NCBI GenBank assembly: GCA_016795465.1
Contig: JAEUHK010000126.1
Location: forward strand, 124,001 to 188,000
Length of the DNA: 64,000 nucleotides
Direction: 5' to 3'
Source: Verrucomicrobiaceae bacterium
GTDB taxonomy: Bacteria; Verrucomicrobiota; Verrucomicrobiia; Verrucomicrobiales; Verrucomicrobiaceae
Shown here: one piece after another, positions 27,811 to 36,755 of the stretch
Layout of the letters: each line of letters begins with the position of its first letter
How positions within the stretch are numbered: the first letter of the stretch is position 1
Notes under the pieces: model-generated
Seen by the model: the letters and a program-made list of their open reading frames with translations, nothing else
Databases searched by the model: none
Told to the model about the DNA's origin: nothing
Program-made: the position numbers and the translations under genes

Positions 27811-29631
27811 TCATAAGCGGGCTGGTTTTAACAAAGCATTTCCCACCACCGTCAGCAGTTCAGGCATGCCGAAGGGCTTTGGCAGGAAGTTCTCGCCGTT
27901 CACAAGCTGTTTGGTGTGCTTCAAATTGGCCGCGGCGAAGCCACAGGTGAAGATGACCGGAAGGGAAGGGTCTTCCTCGTTGAGCGCCTTTTCCAGGTCA
28001 AAGCCGCTGGCACCTCCCGGCAGTTGCACATCCACGATGGCGAGCTTGATGACAGCCTTTCGTGAACGCCAAAGCTGCCAGGCCTCGTTCGCATCGCGGG
28101 CCACGAGCACATTGTGCCCCTGACTGGTCAGCACATACTCCATCACCTGCCGCACTGAGTCCTCATCATCGACGATCAGGATCGTGGCGCTCTGCTCCTC
28201 GGCCTCGGGTCGGGATTTGACCGGGGTGGCGGTGGCGGGGCCGTAGCTCTGGGCTGCGGGCAGGTAGATCTGAAATTCCGTGCCCACATCGGTGATGCTC
28301 TTGATGTCCATCCAGCCGTGCAACTGGCGCACCAAGCCCTGGACTGGCAGCAGGCCGGCCGCTTGGCCGAGCTCGCTGCTCTGATTGCCCGAACGATCGA
28401 ACAACGCCGCAACCTCCGCGGAGGTAAGCCCCTGGCTGGTGTCGCCGATGGCCAGCACGACAAACTCGCCTGGTCTCGCCTCGGCATGCAGACGCCGCGC
28501 GGCGACTTCATCACCCACTTGCACGCGGTGGGCGCGGATCGAGAGTCGTCCCCCCGTGGGCATCGCATCACGGGCATGCACGGCGAGGGTCAGAATGATC
28601 TGCCCGAGGTTCGCCGAATCAGCCATCACATCCGGCAGGCTGGACTCGAACCAGGCCTCCACGCCGATCTGTGCGCCCAGCACATGCTTCATCAGGACGG
28701 CTTCGGAGTTGATGCACTGCTCCAGGTTCACTGGCGAGGCCGGTCCGGGCTGTTGATGGTTAAACTTCAGCAGCTGTGAGGTCACTTCAGCAGCCTCTTT
28801 GGAGGAGTTCAGCACCTCGTCAAGCGAGCTCAGCAGCCTGGGGCTGCCATCCCGGGCCGAGAGGGCGATGCTCAGATGCCCTTGGGTGACTGTGAGATGA
28901 TTATTGAAGTAGTGAGCGACCCCCTCGGCCAGTCGTCCCAAGGTTTCCAGGCGTTGAGCCCGGAACAGCCGCTCCTCCAGCCGCATCCGGTGCTCCTGCT
29001 CGGCGTGCAGGCGATTGCTTGCCTCCTCAAAACGGCGTGCCAGATCAAGCATCTGCGTGTTCAGATTTAAATCGCGATAGGACATCTTCTTGTCACTGCC
29101 ATTCTTTGCCACCAGCATGCGCACGAGCTGGCCGGTCTCGAAAGTGGTGAGCCGGTTCTTGAGCAGCAGGAGGTGAGATGGGTCGCTGAGCTCGGTCGCC
29201 AGATGGTCTGGATTGGTGGTTTCCGCGATGTCGTGCAGGACGATGTGAAGGTCCCGCTGGAAATGCCAGATCTGCCTCATGAACCCTTTCGGGTCGCGAT
29301 GATGAAAGAGGCGGCCGTCGATAAATAATGCGGTGATAGGCCGGTGTTCCGCTGCGGCTGCCTCGACACACACCAACACCTCGGTCTCACTGTCACAGCG
29401 TCCAAATTCGATCGCATCCAAAGTTGGGCGAGCTGCGTTCGGGGATGGTGGCACCGCGTGTGAATGAGCGCTGCTGCCGAAAAACTCTTTATGATGAAGA
29501 GCCATCGAGAGCCGCACATCTTCATGAATATTTTTGTCACCGGCAAAGAAGAGGACGCGATCTTTAGTGGCGGAGATGGGATGTGAGGGAGTTAGGAGCA
29601 TGCTGCGATCAAAATCGGCAGTCATATCCAT
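27811..29631 (-). CDS. Hybrid histidine kinase with receiver-like N-terminus and C-terminal receiver
   Basis: This 606-residue soluble protein has no membrane segment. Residues about 24-180 look like a degenerate receiver (DRVLFFAGDKN, then TALFIDGRLF with Asp105). A coiled-coil linker (about 195-225) and a HisKA domain follow, with H-box AEGVAHYFNNHLTV (His240) and an ATPase region (VHARDAMPTGGRLSIRAH). The usual last G-box is poorly kept. A canonical receiver ends the protein (TILIVDDEDSVRQ, LAIVDVQLPGG, FLPKPF). It is followed after 10 bases by the frame of the next kinase on the same strand. It diverges from the operon starting at 29817, and the shared spacer carries inverted repeats. Confidence 0.87.
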   Translation of the reverse strand: MDMTADFDRSMLLTPSHPISATKDRVLFFAGDKNIHEDVRLSMALHHKEFFGSSAHSHAVPPSPNAARPTLDAIEFGRCDSETEVLVCVEAAAAEHRPITALFIDGRLFHHRDPKGFMRQIWHFQRDLHIVLHDIAETTNPDHLATELSDPSHLLLLKNRLTTFETGQLVRMLVAKNGSDKKMSYRDLNLNTQMLDLARRFEEASNRLHAEQEHRMRLEERLFRAQRLETLGRLAEGVAHYFNNHLTVTQGHLSIALSARDGSPRLLSSLDEVLNSSKEAAEVTSQLLKFNHQQPGPASPVNLEQCINSEAVLMKHVLGAQIGVEAWFESSLPDVMADSANLGQIILTLAVHARDAMPTGGRLSIRAHRVQVGDEVAARRLHAEARPGEFVVLAIGDTSQGLTSAEVAALFDRSGNQSSELGQAAGLLPVQGLVRQLHGWMDIKSITDVGTEFQIYLPAAQSYGPATATPVKSRPEAEEQSATILIVDDEDSVRQVMEYVLTSQGHNVLVARDANEAWQLWRSRKAVIKLAIVDVQLPGGASGFDLEKALNEEDPSLPVIFTCGFAAANLKHTKQLVNGENFLPKPFGMPELLTVVGNALLKPARL

Positions 29632-29730
29632 AAATACAATAAATTGAGATTCATTGTTTAGGCGGTTGCTAAATCATTGCAGGGCAAATCCCTCCCAAAT
29701 GCATTCGGGCCTAAGTAAGGCTAAATCTTG

Positions 29731-29778
29731 AAGAAACATTTAGATGATAGGCGAATGCGGGTGTGGTTCATCTAAATG
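29731..29778. promoter_or_regulatory. Divergent promoter region with 11-base inverted repeat and shared AAGAAACATTTAG element
   Basis: CATTTAGATGA (29737-29747) is matched exactly by TCATCTAAATG (29768-29778), a perfect 11-base inverted repeat with a 20-base spacer. The first arm overlaps AAGAAACATTTAG (29731-29743), also found in inverted orientation at 20187-20199. A further dyad TTTAGGCGGTTGCTAAA lies at 29657-29673. The spacer 29632-29816 separates two divergent signalling genes, so regulator binding here could control both (inference). Confidence 0.45.
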
Positions 29779-29816
29779 CGAATTCAGCAGCCAAATCACT
29801 CTTCATAAAACGTTGC

Positions 29817-30545
29817 ATGCTTACCCCTGCCACCACGCCAAGCCCGGAGTCGCCAAGTATTGAGCTTGAGGCTTTGGCGGCCCGTCTGGCTGCGGAAGAC
29901 GAAATGAGGATTCAGCTATCCCATCGTCTCCACAAAGAAGTCGCCGGTGGGTTGGTCGCATGCACGTCGCTCAGTGAGATGCTACGACACGCGAATGCCC
30001 AGCGAAATGATGCCGAGCTCGTCGCCAAGCTTCACGGGGAACTCGAATCAGCCCTGCGGCAGACGCTTGGCGTGGTGCGGGATGTCACAGAAGGACTATA
30101 TCCGCCCGTTCTGAAAGTTTTTGGCTTCAATGCGGCGCTGCAACAGCTCATCCGTGCCCTCACCGAAGGTTTTGGTGGCTCCATCATGCTTCAATTGAAT
30201 GGCAATGAGCCCGAGTTTGAGCTGAAGGACCGGCTGAACCTCTTCCGTGTCGTTGAGGACCTCGTTCACGTCTGCCTGCACAGTTCAGAGGCCACCTGGC
30301 TCGAGATCACCTGCCAGAGCGGGGATCAGCACTGGGAGATATTCATCGATCACGACGGCCGTGGTGACGCCTGGTCCGCGGACCAGACTTCGCCGGAGGT
30401 CGTGCAGGTCGAGGCCCGATGCGCCCTCATGGCAGCCGAGCTGGATGTATCCACTTCGGGAGCAGGTGATCGAGTGCGCATCGCCGTGCGAGTCCCGCTG
30501 CCTGCCACCGGCAAACCTTCGTCCACAGCACTGAAACTCGTCTGA
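29817..30545 (+). CDS. Degenerate HisKA_3-type sensor kinase-like protein
   Basis: With the ATG at 29817 (MLTPATTPSP) this is 242 residues. An in-frame start at 29763 adds 18 residues before the coding-like part. The H-box region reads RIQLSHRLHKEVAGGL. The usual ELHD is replaced by RLHK, so the acidic residue next to His39 is missing. The ATPase half keeps the outline LFRVVEDLVHVCLHSS but lacks the N-box Asn, and the G1 loop reads DHDGRG. It has no membrane helix. It may be a pseudokinase that binds or dephosphorylates the LuxR regulator eight bases downstream (inference). It is the first gene of a six-gene run ending at the terminator near 38050. Confidence 0.75.
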   Translation: MLTPATTPSPESPSIELEALAARLAAEDEMRIQLSHRLHKEVAGGLVACTSLSEMLRHANAQRNDAELVAKLHGELESALRQTLGVVRDVTEGLYPPVLKVFGFNAALQQLIRALTEGFGGSIMLQLNGNEPEFELKDRLNLFRVVEDLVHVCLHSSEATWLEITCQSGDQHWEIFIDHDGRGDAWSADQTSPEVVQVEARCALMAAELDVSTSGAGDRVRIAVRVPLPATGKPSSTALKLV

Positions 30546-30553
30546 CTTCCACC

Positions 30554-31201
30554 ATGTCTCCCGACGCGCCTCTCAACCTTCTTGTGGTGGATGACCACGC
30601 GCTCGTTCGCGAGGCCTTCAGCACCATGCTCAAGGCGGAGTTTCCCGAGTCCAAAGTGCACTCCGCGGGCAGTTGCGCCGAAGCGATGGTTTTCGCTCGC
30701 CAGCATGACTACGACATTGTGCTGGTGGACATCGAGCTGGGGGATCGCTCCGGCCTCGAGCTCACCACCGAGCTGCGCATGCTCGCGAATCCGCCGCGAA
30801 TCATCGCCGTATCGATGCATCAGGAGGAGACGTTTGTGACGCGCACCATGCAGCTCGGAGCCCGCTCCTACGTCACGAAGGACGCGCCACCCCACGAGCT
30901 CTTCGATGCCATCCGCGCCACCATGGCAGGGCGCACCTACATCTCTCGCGAGCTTGCGCAGCGCTTCGCTGATCTCTCCATTCGCAAAAGCACCGTCCGC
31001 AAAGAGCATCAAAAGCTCTCGAATCGTGAGCTGGAGGTGCTCATGCAGCTCGCCCGCGGCAAAAGTCTCAAGCAGGTCGCCCAGGATCTCTCGCTCAGTC
31101 CCCGCACGGTGGCTGTCCACAAGCACAACCTCTGCCGGAAGACCGGCCTCAAGAGCACGGTCGATCTCCTCCGCTACTGCCAGGCCAATGGTCTCGCGTG
31201 A
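30554..31201 (+). CDS. NarL/LuxR-family response regulator
   Basis: This 215-residue protein has a receiver (LLVVDDHALVREA, Asp59 in IVLVDIELGDRSG, Lys in SYVTKDAPP) and a LuxR HTH (NRELEVLMQLARGKSLKQ, TVAVHKHNLCRKTG). It follows the degenerate kinase by eight bases and precedes the FadL-like gene by 14, so it is likely co-transcribed with both. It resembles the orphan regulator at 42356 over its whole length, including the KSLK and VHKHN stretches in the HTH. It is the most likely transcriptional output of the neighbouring signalling locus. Confidence 0.9.
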   Translation: MSPDAPLNLLVVDDHALVREAFSTMLKAEFPESKVHSAGSCAEAMVFARQHDYDIVLVDIELGDRSGLELTTELRMLANPPRIIAVSMHQEETFVTRTMQLGARSYVTKDAPPHELFDAIRATMAGRTYISRELAQRFADLSIRKSTVRKEHQKLSNRELEVLMQLARGKSLKQVAQDLSLSPRTVAVHKHNLCRKTGLKSTVDLLRYCQANGLA

Positions 31202-31215
31202 ATCACTCTTCTCCC

Positions 31216-32478
31216 ATGAAATCCAGCCTTCTACTCCTGCTCTTCCTGCTCCTCGTGCATGGCTTTTCGCCGGCGGCGGAGACGCTCTCCGTCGTTCCGG
31301 ACTCCGCCCAGGCACTCGCCACGGCGGGTGGACGCTTCGCCAACCTGGACGATGCCTCCGCCGTGCGTGTGGCGCCTGCGAACATCGCCGGCATGACAGA
31401 GGCGCAGGTGCTCATGAACGCCGCCGTTTGGAACGGGGACATTCGCTTTGATTCGAACACCGGAGCCTCGGTCAAAATGAGCGAGTCGTGGATCTTTCCC
31501 GGCAGTCTCTACACGGTCATCCCGATCATTCCGGGTAAACTCGCCTTCGGCATCGGAGCCAGCACGCCTTTCGGCATGGCCACGAAGTATCCGAAGGACA
31601 TGGATCCCGCGCTCAAGTATCAGCTCGCCTACGAGTCACGATTGCTCGCCATCGACATCACTCCAGCTATCGCCTGGAAGGTCACGGACAGTCTCAGCGT
31701 CGCCGCGGGCATGGACATCATCTACTCGGAGCTGACCATTCGCCGCGCCTATCCCTGGGCTTTGTGGGCCGGGCCGGGCACGCCAGATGGGGAACTGTCT
31801 CTGCAGGGAGATGGATGGGGCTTTGGAGCGTATGCCAGTGCGAACTGGACCATCGCCAAAGGGCATCGTCTGGCCGTCATGGGCCGTCTTCCGGTGAAGG
31901 TCAATTACAGTGGTGATCTCGAGGCCAAGGGGATGCCCGCGGGCGTCCCGGCGCTTCTGGCCGTGGGGGCCACTCCCACCAGCAGCTTCAAATCGGACAT
32001 GACCTTCCCAGGTTCCATCGCCGTCGGCTACGGCATCGATGTCACAGACCGCCTCACTCTTGGTTTCGACTTCCAATGGTCGCGCAACTCCTCGCACGAT
32101 GACATTCCGATCGACATCGGGAACAATCAGGCCCTCCTCGCCGGCAACAACGCGGCGTTGCTCGGCTGGAAAAACTCCATCGACCTCGGCACGGGCATCA
32201 CTTACGCACTCGACGAGCGCTGGAAGCTGCGCTGCGGCTATCTTTTCTCCGAGACTTCGCAGACCGCCGCGAATTACACGCCCTCTGTGGCCACCAACGA
32301 CCGCCATGTCTTCGGCGTCGGCATCGGCTGGCGAGGGGAGCGCCAGAGCATCGATCTCGCCTACGCCTTTGTTTACAACCCCATCCGCACCATCAGCGGA
32401 AACGCCACGCCGGCCTTCGACGGGCGCTACAAGCACCAGTGGCACGTCATTTCCCTCAGCCTCACTCATCGTTTCTAA
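31216..32478 (+). CDS. FadL/OmpP1-type outer-membrane transport protein
   Basis: This is 420 residues from the ATG at 31216 (MKSSLLLLLFLLLVHG). A GTG at 31198 overlapping the previous stop is possible but gives a less typical signal peptide. After the export signal, SAQALATAGGRFANLDDASA and RVAPANIAGMTEAQ match the N-terminal hatch of FadL-family channels. The rest alternates beta strands, and the protein ends in Phe (LSLTHRF), as outer-membrane barrels do. FadL proteins take up long-chain fatty acids and other hydrophobic compounds. Here it sits directly upstream of a PhcB-like fatty-acid methyl-ester synthase gene, so uptake of a lipid signal is an attractive inference. Confidence 0.85.
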   Translation: MKSSLLLLLFLLLVHGFSPAAETLSVVPDSAQALATAGGRFANLDDASAVRVAPANIAGMTEAQVLMNAAVWNGDIRFDSNTGASVKMSESWIFPGSLYTVIPIIPGKLAFGIGASTPFGMATKYPKDMDPALKYQLAYESRLLAIDITPAIAWKVTDSLSVAAGMDIIYSELTIRRAYPWALWAGPGTPDGELSLQGDGWGFGAYASANWTIAKGHRLAVMGRLPVKVNYSGDLEAKGMPAGVPALLAVGATPTSSFKSDMTFPGSIAVGYGIDVTDRLTLGFDFQWSRNSSHDDIPIDIGNNQALLAGNNAALLGWKNSIDLGTGITYALDERWKLRCGYLFSETSQTAANYTPSVATNDRHVFGVGIGWRGERQSIDLAYAFVYNPIRTISGNATPAFDGRYKHQWHVISLSLTHRF

Positions 32479-32582
32479 CCATCAACTCGCGCATCAATGA
32501 AGCTCCCAATTCATCACCAAACGCACCGAGACGGCCATCCACTCCGTGTCGCACTGGTAAAAACACCCTGGCAACCACTTAC

Positions 32583-32591
32583 AGGAGGAGG
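32583..32591 (+). promoter_or_regulatory. Strong ribosome-binding site of the PhcB-like gene
   Basis: AGGAGGAGG lies eight bases before the ATG at 32600. It is one of the few textbook Shine-Dalgarno sequences in the window, and it fixes this start after a 121-base spacer. Confidence 0.75.
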
Positions 32592-32599
32592 TTTTTGAA

Positions 32600-34051
32600 A
32601 TGGAAACCAAGGACAATTCCCTTCCAGTGCTCAACTCCACAGGTGAGCGCCTGAGCTTCATCATCTGCCGGAACAGCCAGGGCGTCGAGGTGCGTGGCAC
32701 GCTCCACCGTCTTACTCGCTACCTGGGTGTCTTCGAGGTGTACAATCCCTACAGCATCGTCCAGCTCTCGGAGGTTCTGAACGACTTCCGCATCATGATG
32801 AACGATCGCGTCGTCTATTCAGGACGCGCCGTGATCGCCAACCTGGTGAACACCGGCATCATGCTCATCTGCGAGGCCTCCCTCACCGATGAAGGGTGGA
32901 TCGATATCGACATCCTCTCCCCGGCGCAGAACAAAAACCGCCTGCTCGAGGACTTTGCCGAATTCCTCCGCGAGACGGAAAAAAACTACACTGTCTCCCC
33001 GGACTTTAAGCTCGTCGTTGCAGACATGCATACGCTGCTCTCCGACCTCCGGCGCTGGATGGAGCAGGTGGAGCTCGGCGTGCGCTCTCTGCCATCAGGA
33101 GACCGCATTCAGGCAGAGCGTGAGACCATCAAAAAGCTCGAGGAGCCCATCCTGCCAGCTGTCACGCCCCTGCTGGAAAGGTTTGAAGGCACCGCCTCAT
33201 CCATCCCGCCGGAGCTGCAGCCCGTGCACCGCAGCTACATCAAGCGCCAGCTTCACCCCCTCGTGCTCTGCTCACCCTTCATCTACCGCACCTACCAGAA
33301 GCCTCTCGGCTACGCCGGTGACTATGAGATGGTCAGCATGATGCTCCGTGATCCCTACGAGGGCAGTTCCATGTTTGCCAAGGTGCTCAACCGCCTCTTT
33401 CTCGACACCGCGCCCGTCGTGGCGCATCGCAACCGCATCATCTATCTCAAACAGCGTCTGCATGAGGAGACCGAGCGCCTTGCGCAGCAGGGCAAAGTGG
33501 CCCGCATCTTCAACCTCGGCTGCGGTCCCGCCCAGGAGATCCAAAACTTCCTCATCGACGATCCGCTTTGCGACAACGCAGACTTCCTTCTCCTCGATTT
33601 CAACGACGAGACCATCACCAATACCTCCCGCGAACTCGAGGCTCTCCGCACACGTCATCGCCGCCGCACCGGCATCAAGCTGGAGAAGCGTTCCGTGCAT
33701 CAGATCCTCAAGGAATCCACGCGCACAGGCGCAGGCTTCGAGCCAGCCGGCTACGACATCGTCTATTGCGCCGGCTTGTTTGACTACCTTTCGGACCGCA
33801 TCTGCCGCCGCCTGCTGGAGGTCTTTTACGACCTCGTGGCCCCCGGCGGCCTCCTCATCGCCACCAATGTCGACAGCTCCAATCCATCCCGCAACTGGAT
33901 GGAGTACGTCCTCGAATGGCACCTCGTCTATCGTGACAAGGAAGGCTTTACCAAGATCGCGCCGGACAAGGCGCCGCTCGATGCCATCAACGTCAAAGCC
34001 GATGAGACCGGCGTGAACATCTTCCTTGAGGTCCGCAAGCCCGCCCAATGA
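32600..34051 (+). CDS. PhcB-like SAM-dependent methyltransferase (extracellular-factor 3-OH fatty-acid methyl-ester synthase family)
   Basis: This 483-residue protein has an N-terminal beta-rich domain (about 10-105) that may be PilZ-like, and a helical region (about 110-260, with YQKPLGYAGDYEMV). A class I methyltransferase fold follows: motif I IFNLGCGPAQEI (303-314), FLLLDFNDETI, YDIVYCAGLFDYL (385-397) and a late WMEYVLEWHLVYR. The GYAGDYEMV and MEYVLEWHL stretches are typical of the family annotated for 3-hydroxypalmitate methyl-ester synthesis, to which Ralstonia PhcB belongs. The product acyl chain cannot be read from sequence. Its stop overlaps the start of the membrane hybrid kinase (ATGA), which supports coupling and a PhcB-PhcS-like pair. 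Confidence 0.75.
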   Translation: METKDNSLPVLNSTGERLSFIICRNSQGVEVRGTLHRLTRYLGVFEVYNPYSIVQLSEVLNDFRIMMNDRVVYSGRAVIANLVNTGIMLICEASLTDEGWIDIDILSPAQNKNRLLEDFAEFLRETEKNYTVSPDFKLVVADMHTLLSDLRRWMEQVELGVRSLPSGDRIQAERETIKKLEEPILPAVTPLLERFEGTASSIPPELQPVHRSYIKRQLHPLVLCSPFIYRTYQKPLGYAGDYEMVSMMLRDPYEGSSMFAKVLNRLFLDTAPVVAHRNRIIYLKQRLHEETERLAQQGKVARIFNLGCGPAQEIQNFLIDDPLCDNADFLLLDFNDETITNTSRELEALRTRHRRRTGIKLEKRSVHQILKESTRTGAGFEPAGYDIVYCAGLFDYLSDRICRRLLEVFYDLVAPGGLLIATNVDSSNPSRNWMEYVLEWHLVYRDKEGFTKIAPDKAPLDAINVKADETGVNIFLEVRKPAQ

Positions 34052-36726
34052 TCTTCGACAGTCCAGAGGCTCGCGAGAGCATGGCGCGTTCGTTCGAGTT
34101 CTACGAACGCCCCATCCGCATTCGCAATTACAAGCTGGGGGCGTTCCTGGCGGGCATCTTCATGCCCGCAGGAGCCTCGCTGGACTACTTCATGTATGGC
34201 CTGGAGGTGACCAAGAGCTTCTTTATCGTCCGTGTCATCTCCGCCGTGCTCCTCGCCGGTGTGTGGCTGGCCCTGCACTACTTCCCGAACACACCGCACT
34301 ATCGTTCGATTGGCCGGCTTGTGGCGCTGATCCCCCTGGCTGCCATCTCATGGATGATCTACTGCCAGGATGGTGCCACCTCCCCTTACTACGCAGGGCT
34401 GAATCTGATCATGCTGGGTTCTGCCATCCTGCTGCGCTGGACCGTGGCGGACAGCGTCCTGATCTTCCTGCTCACCCTGTTCACCTATTTCCTGGCGGTG
34501 TCATGGCATGGGGAGTTCTCGCTGCACGGACTTTTCTTCAACAACATCTACTTCCTGATCGTCACCGGGATTTTCATCGTCGCCGGCAGTTGGTATTACA
34601 ACATCATCCGCCAGTCGGAGTTCCAGCTTCGCTACCGTCTCGATGCGAACCGTGCCGAGCTGGAGGAGTCCAATCAGAAGCTGCGAGAGCTTGATGAGGC
34701 CAAGAGCCGCTTCTTTGCCAACATCAGCCATGAGCTGCGCACGCCGCTCACGCTCATGATCGCTCCTTTGGAGACCATGCTGCACAATCCGCCTCCTGGC
34801 CGCGTGATCGAGGAGCACGAGCTCATTCAGACCATGCATGGCAATGCCATGCGGCTGCTGAAGCTCATCAATGATCTCCTCGAGCTGGTGCGCCTGGAGT
34901 CCGGCTCCATCAAAATCCGCCCGAAACCCGTGGAGATCGGCGCTTTCGTCCGCGGCATCAGCAACGCCGTCAGCGCCATGGCCCAGGACAAGCGCATCAC
35001 GCTCGGCTCCCAGGTCACTGCGGAGGTCGGCACGGTGATGACCGACCCTGAAAAGCTCGAGCGCATCACGCTCAACCTCATCTTCAACGCCCTCAAGTTC
35101 ACTGCCGCGAATGGTCGTGTCGAATTCAACGCCCACACCGAGGACGAGTGGCTCGTGCTGGAAGTCAAAGACACCGGCATGGGAATCCCGGCGGATCAAC
35201 TGCCGCACATTTTCGGGCGTTTCTGGCAGGCGGACACTTCTTCCCAGCGCAAGTTCCAAGGCATGGGCATCGGCCTTGGCCTCGTCAAAGAACTTGCCGA
35301 AGCGCAGGGCGGCAGCGTCTCTGCCATGAGCGAGGTGGGCAAGGGCACCACGATGACGGTGAAGCTCCCGCTCACGCGTCCCTCCGCCGATGACCTTGCC
35401 GAGGTGGAAGAGAATGAAGACCATCACGACGCTGCCGAGCATCCCGAGGGTGTGCAGAAGGACTGGATCGCCGATTTGTATCGCCGCGCGGAGCTCTTCC
35501 CGGCCATGACCTCGCTCCAGGCCACGCTGAAGCCCGTCGAGATCAGCGTCGCCCGCAGTCGCAAGCCAAAGCTCCTGATCGCCGACGACGAGCCGGACAT
35601 GCTCCGCTTCCTCAAGAGCCAGCTCAGCGCCAATTTCGAGGTGCTCGAGGCCGTCGATGGCCAGCAGGCCGTGGACAAGGCCGCGCAGTTCCTGCCGGAC
35701 ATCATTCTTTCCGATATGATGATGCCTGAGAAGGATGGATTGCAGGTTTGCCGCGAACTCCGGGAGCGCACCTCCACGCGCAACATTCCCATCGTGCTCC
35801 TCACCGCCCGTGCGGACGAGAAAACGAAGCTCGACTGCCTTGAGGCGGGAGCCAGCGACTTCCTGCCAAAGCCCTTCTCGCTGACCGAAGTGCTCGTCAG
35901 GCTCAAAAACCTCGTCGATTCACGCCTGTATCAAAAAGAGATCTTCAGCCAGAAGCAGCAGCTCGAAGCCGCTCTGGAGCAGATCAAGGAAACCGAGTCC
36001 ATGCTCGTGCAGAACGAAAAGCTCGCCGCGCTTGGCCGACTCAGCGCAGGGCTCATCCACGAGATCAACAATCCGCTCAACTACGCCCGCCAGGGGCTGC
36101 ATGTGCTCTCCAAATCCGTCAAGCATCTGCCTGAGCCGGAAAAGCCGGACTTCAACGAGACGCTCAAGGACATCGAAGACGGCATCACCCGCGTGGCGAC
36201 GATCATTTCCGACCTGCGCGGCTTCACCCGTGAGACAAAGGACTTCAATGCCTTCTTCGACCTCAAAACAGTTGTCGATACCGGCCTGCGCTTCTTCTCT
36301 CATGTGTGGAAAAGCGGCATGCAGCGCGAGGTGGAGGTCCCGCCGGGGCTGGAGATCCGAGGCGATGCGAACCAGTTCACCCAGGTCTTCATCAATCTGG
36401 TGCAAAACGCCGTCGATGCCATGGAGGGCAAGACCTATCCGGAAGGCGTGCAGCCCTGCATCCGCATCCATGGCGAGAAACGACGCGATAAAGTGGTCTT
36501 CACACTTCGTGACAACGGCCCCGGCATTCCCGCCACCATCCGGGACAAGATCTTCGATCCCTTCTTCACCACCAAGGACGTGGGCAAGGGCATGGGGCTG
36601 GGCCTCTCCATCTGCAATCGAATCATTTCCGACCATGGCGGCCGTGTCGAGGTGCGCAGTGAACCAGGCCAGTTCACTGAATTCATCCTCGAGTTCCCGA
36701 CCCCCGATAGCCCGGATTTCAACTGA
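34048..36726 (+). CDS. Membrane hybrid kinase with two catalytic cores around a receiver (PhcS-like position)
   Basis: This 892-residue protein begins with five or six membrane helices (about 30-185) without a large external domain, as in LqsS/PhcS-type sensors of lipid signals. A coiled coil (195-220) leads to a first full kinase core: H-box FFANISHELRTPL (His228), NALKF, DTGMGIP, GLGLVKELAEA. A receiver follows (LLIADDEPD, IILSDMMMPEKDG, LPKPF), then a coiled coil and a second full core: LSAGLIHEINNPLNY, NLVQNAVDAMEG, DNGPGIP, GKGMGLGLSICNRI. Both cores keep their ATP-binding boxes. The ATG overlaps the PhcB-like stop. By analogy with PhcS it would sense the methyl ester made by the upstream enzyme (inference). 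Confidence 0.88.
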   Translation: MIFDSPEARESMARSFEFYERPIRIRNYKLGAFLAGIFMPAGASLDYFMYGLEVTKSFFIVRVISAVLLAGVWLALHYFPNTPHYRSIGRLVALIPLAAISWMIYCQDGATSPYYAGLNLIMLGSAILLRWTVADSVLIFLLTLFTYFLAVSWHGEFSLHGLFFNNIYFLIVTGIFIVAGSWYYNIIRQSEFQLRYRLDANRAELEESNQKLRELDEAKSRFFANISHELRTPLTLMIAPLETMLHNPPPGRVIEEHELIQTMHGNAMRLLKLINDLLELVRLESGSIKIRPKPVEIGAFVRGISNAVSAMAQDKRITLGSQVTAEVGTVMTDPEKLERITLNLIFNALKFTAANGRVEFNAHTEDEWLVLEVKDTGMGIPADQLPHIFGRFWQADTSSQRKFQGMGIGLGLVKELAEAQGGSVSAMSEVGKGTTMTVKLPLTRPSADDLAEVEENEDHHDAAEHPEGVQKDWIADLYRRAELFPAMTSLQATLKPVEISVARSRKPKLLIADDEPDMLRFLKSQLSANFEVLEAVDGQQAVDKAAQFLPDIILSDMMMPEKDGLQVCRELRERTSTRNIPIVLLTARADEKTKLDCLEAGASDFLPKPFSLTEVLVRLKNLVDSRLYQKEIFSQKQQLEAALEQIKETESMLVQNEKLAALGRLSAGLIHEINNPLNYARQGLHVLSKSVKHLPEPEKPDFNETLKDIEDGITRVATIISDLRGFTRETKDFNAFFDLKTVVDTGLRFFSHVWKSGMQREVEVPPGLEIRGDANQFTQVFINLVQNAVDAMEGKTYPEGVQPCIRIHGEKRRDKVVFTLRDNGPGIPATIRDKIFDPFFTTKDVGKGMGLGLSICNRIISDHGGRVEVRSEPGQFTEFILEFPTPDSPDFN

Positions 36727-36755
36727 TCCAGTCCCACAACAACACAAACCATCCC

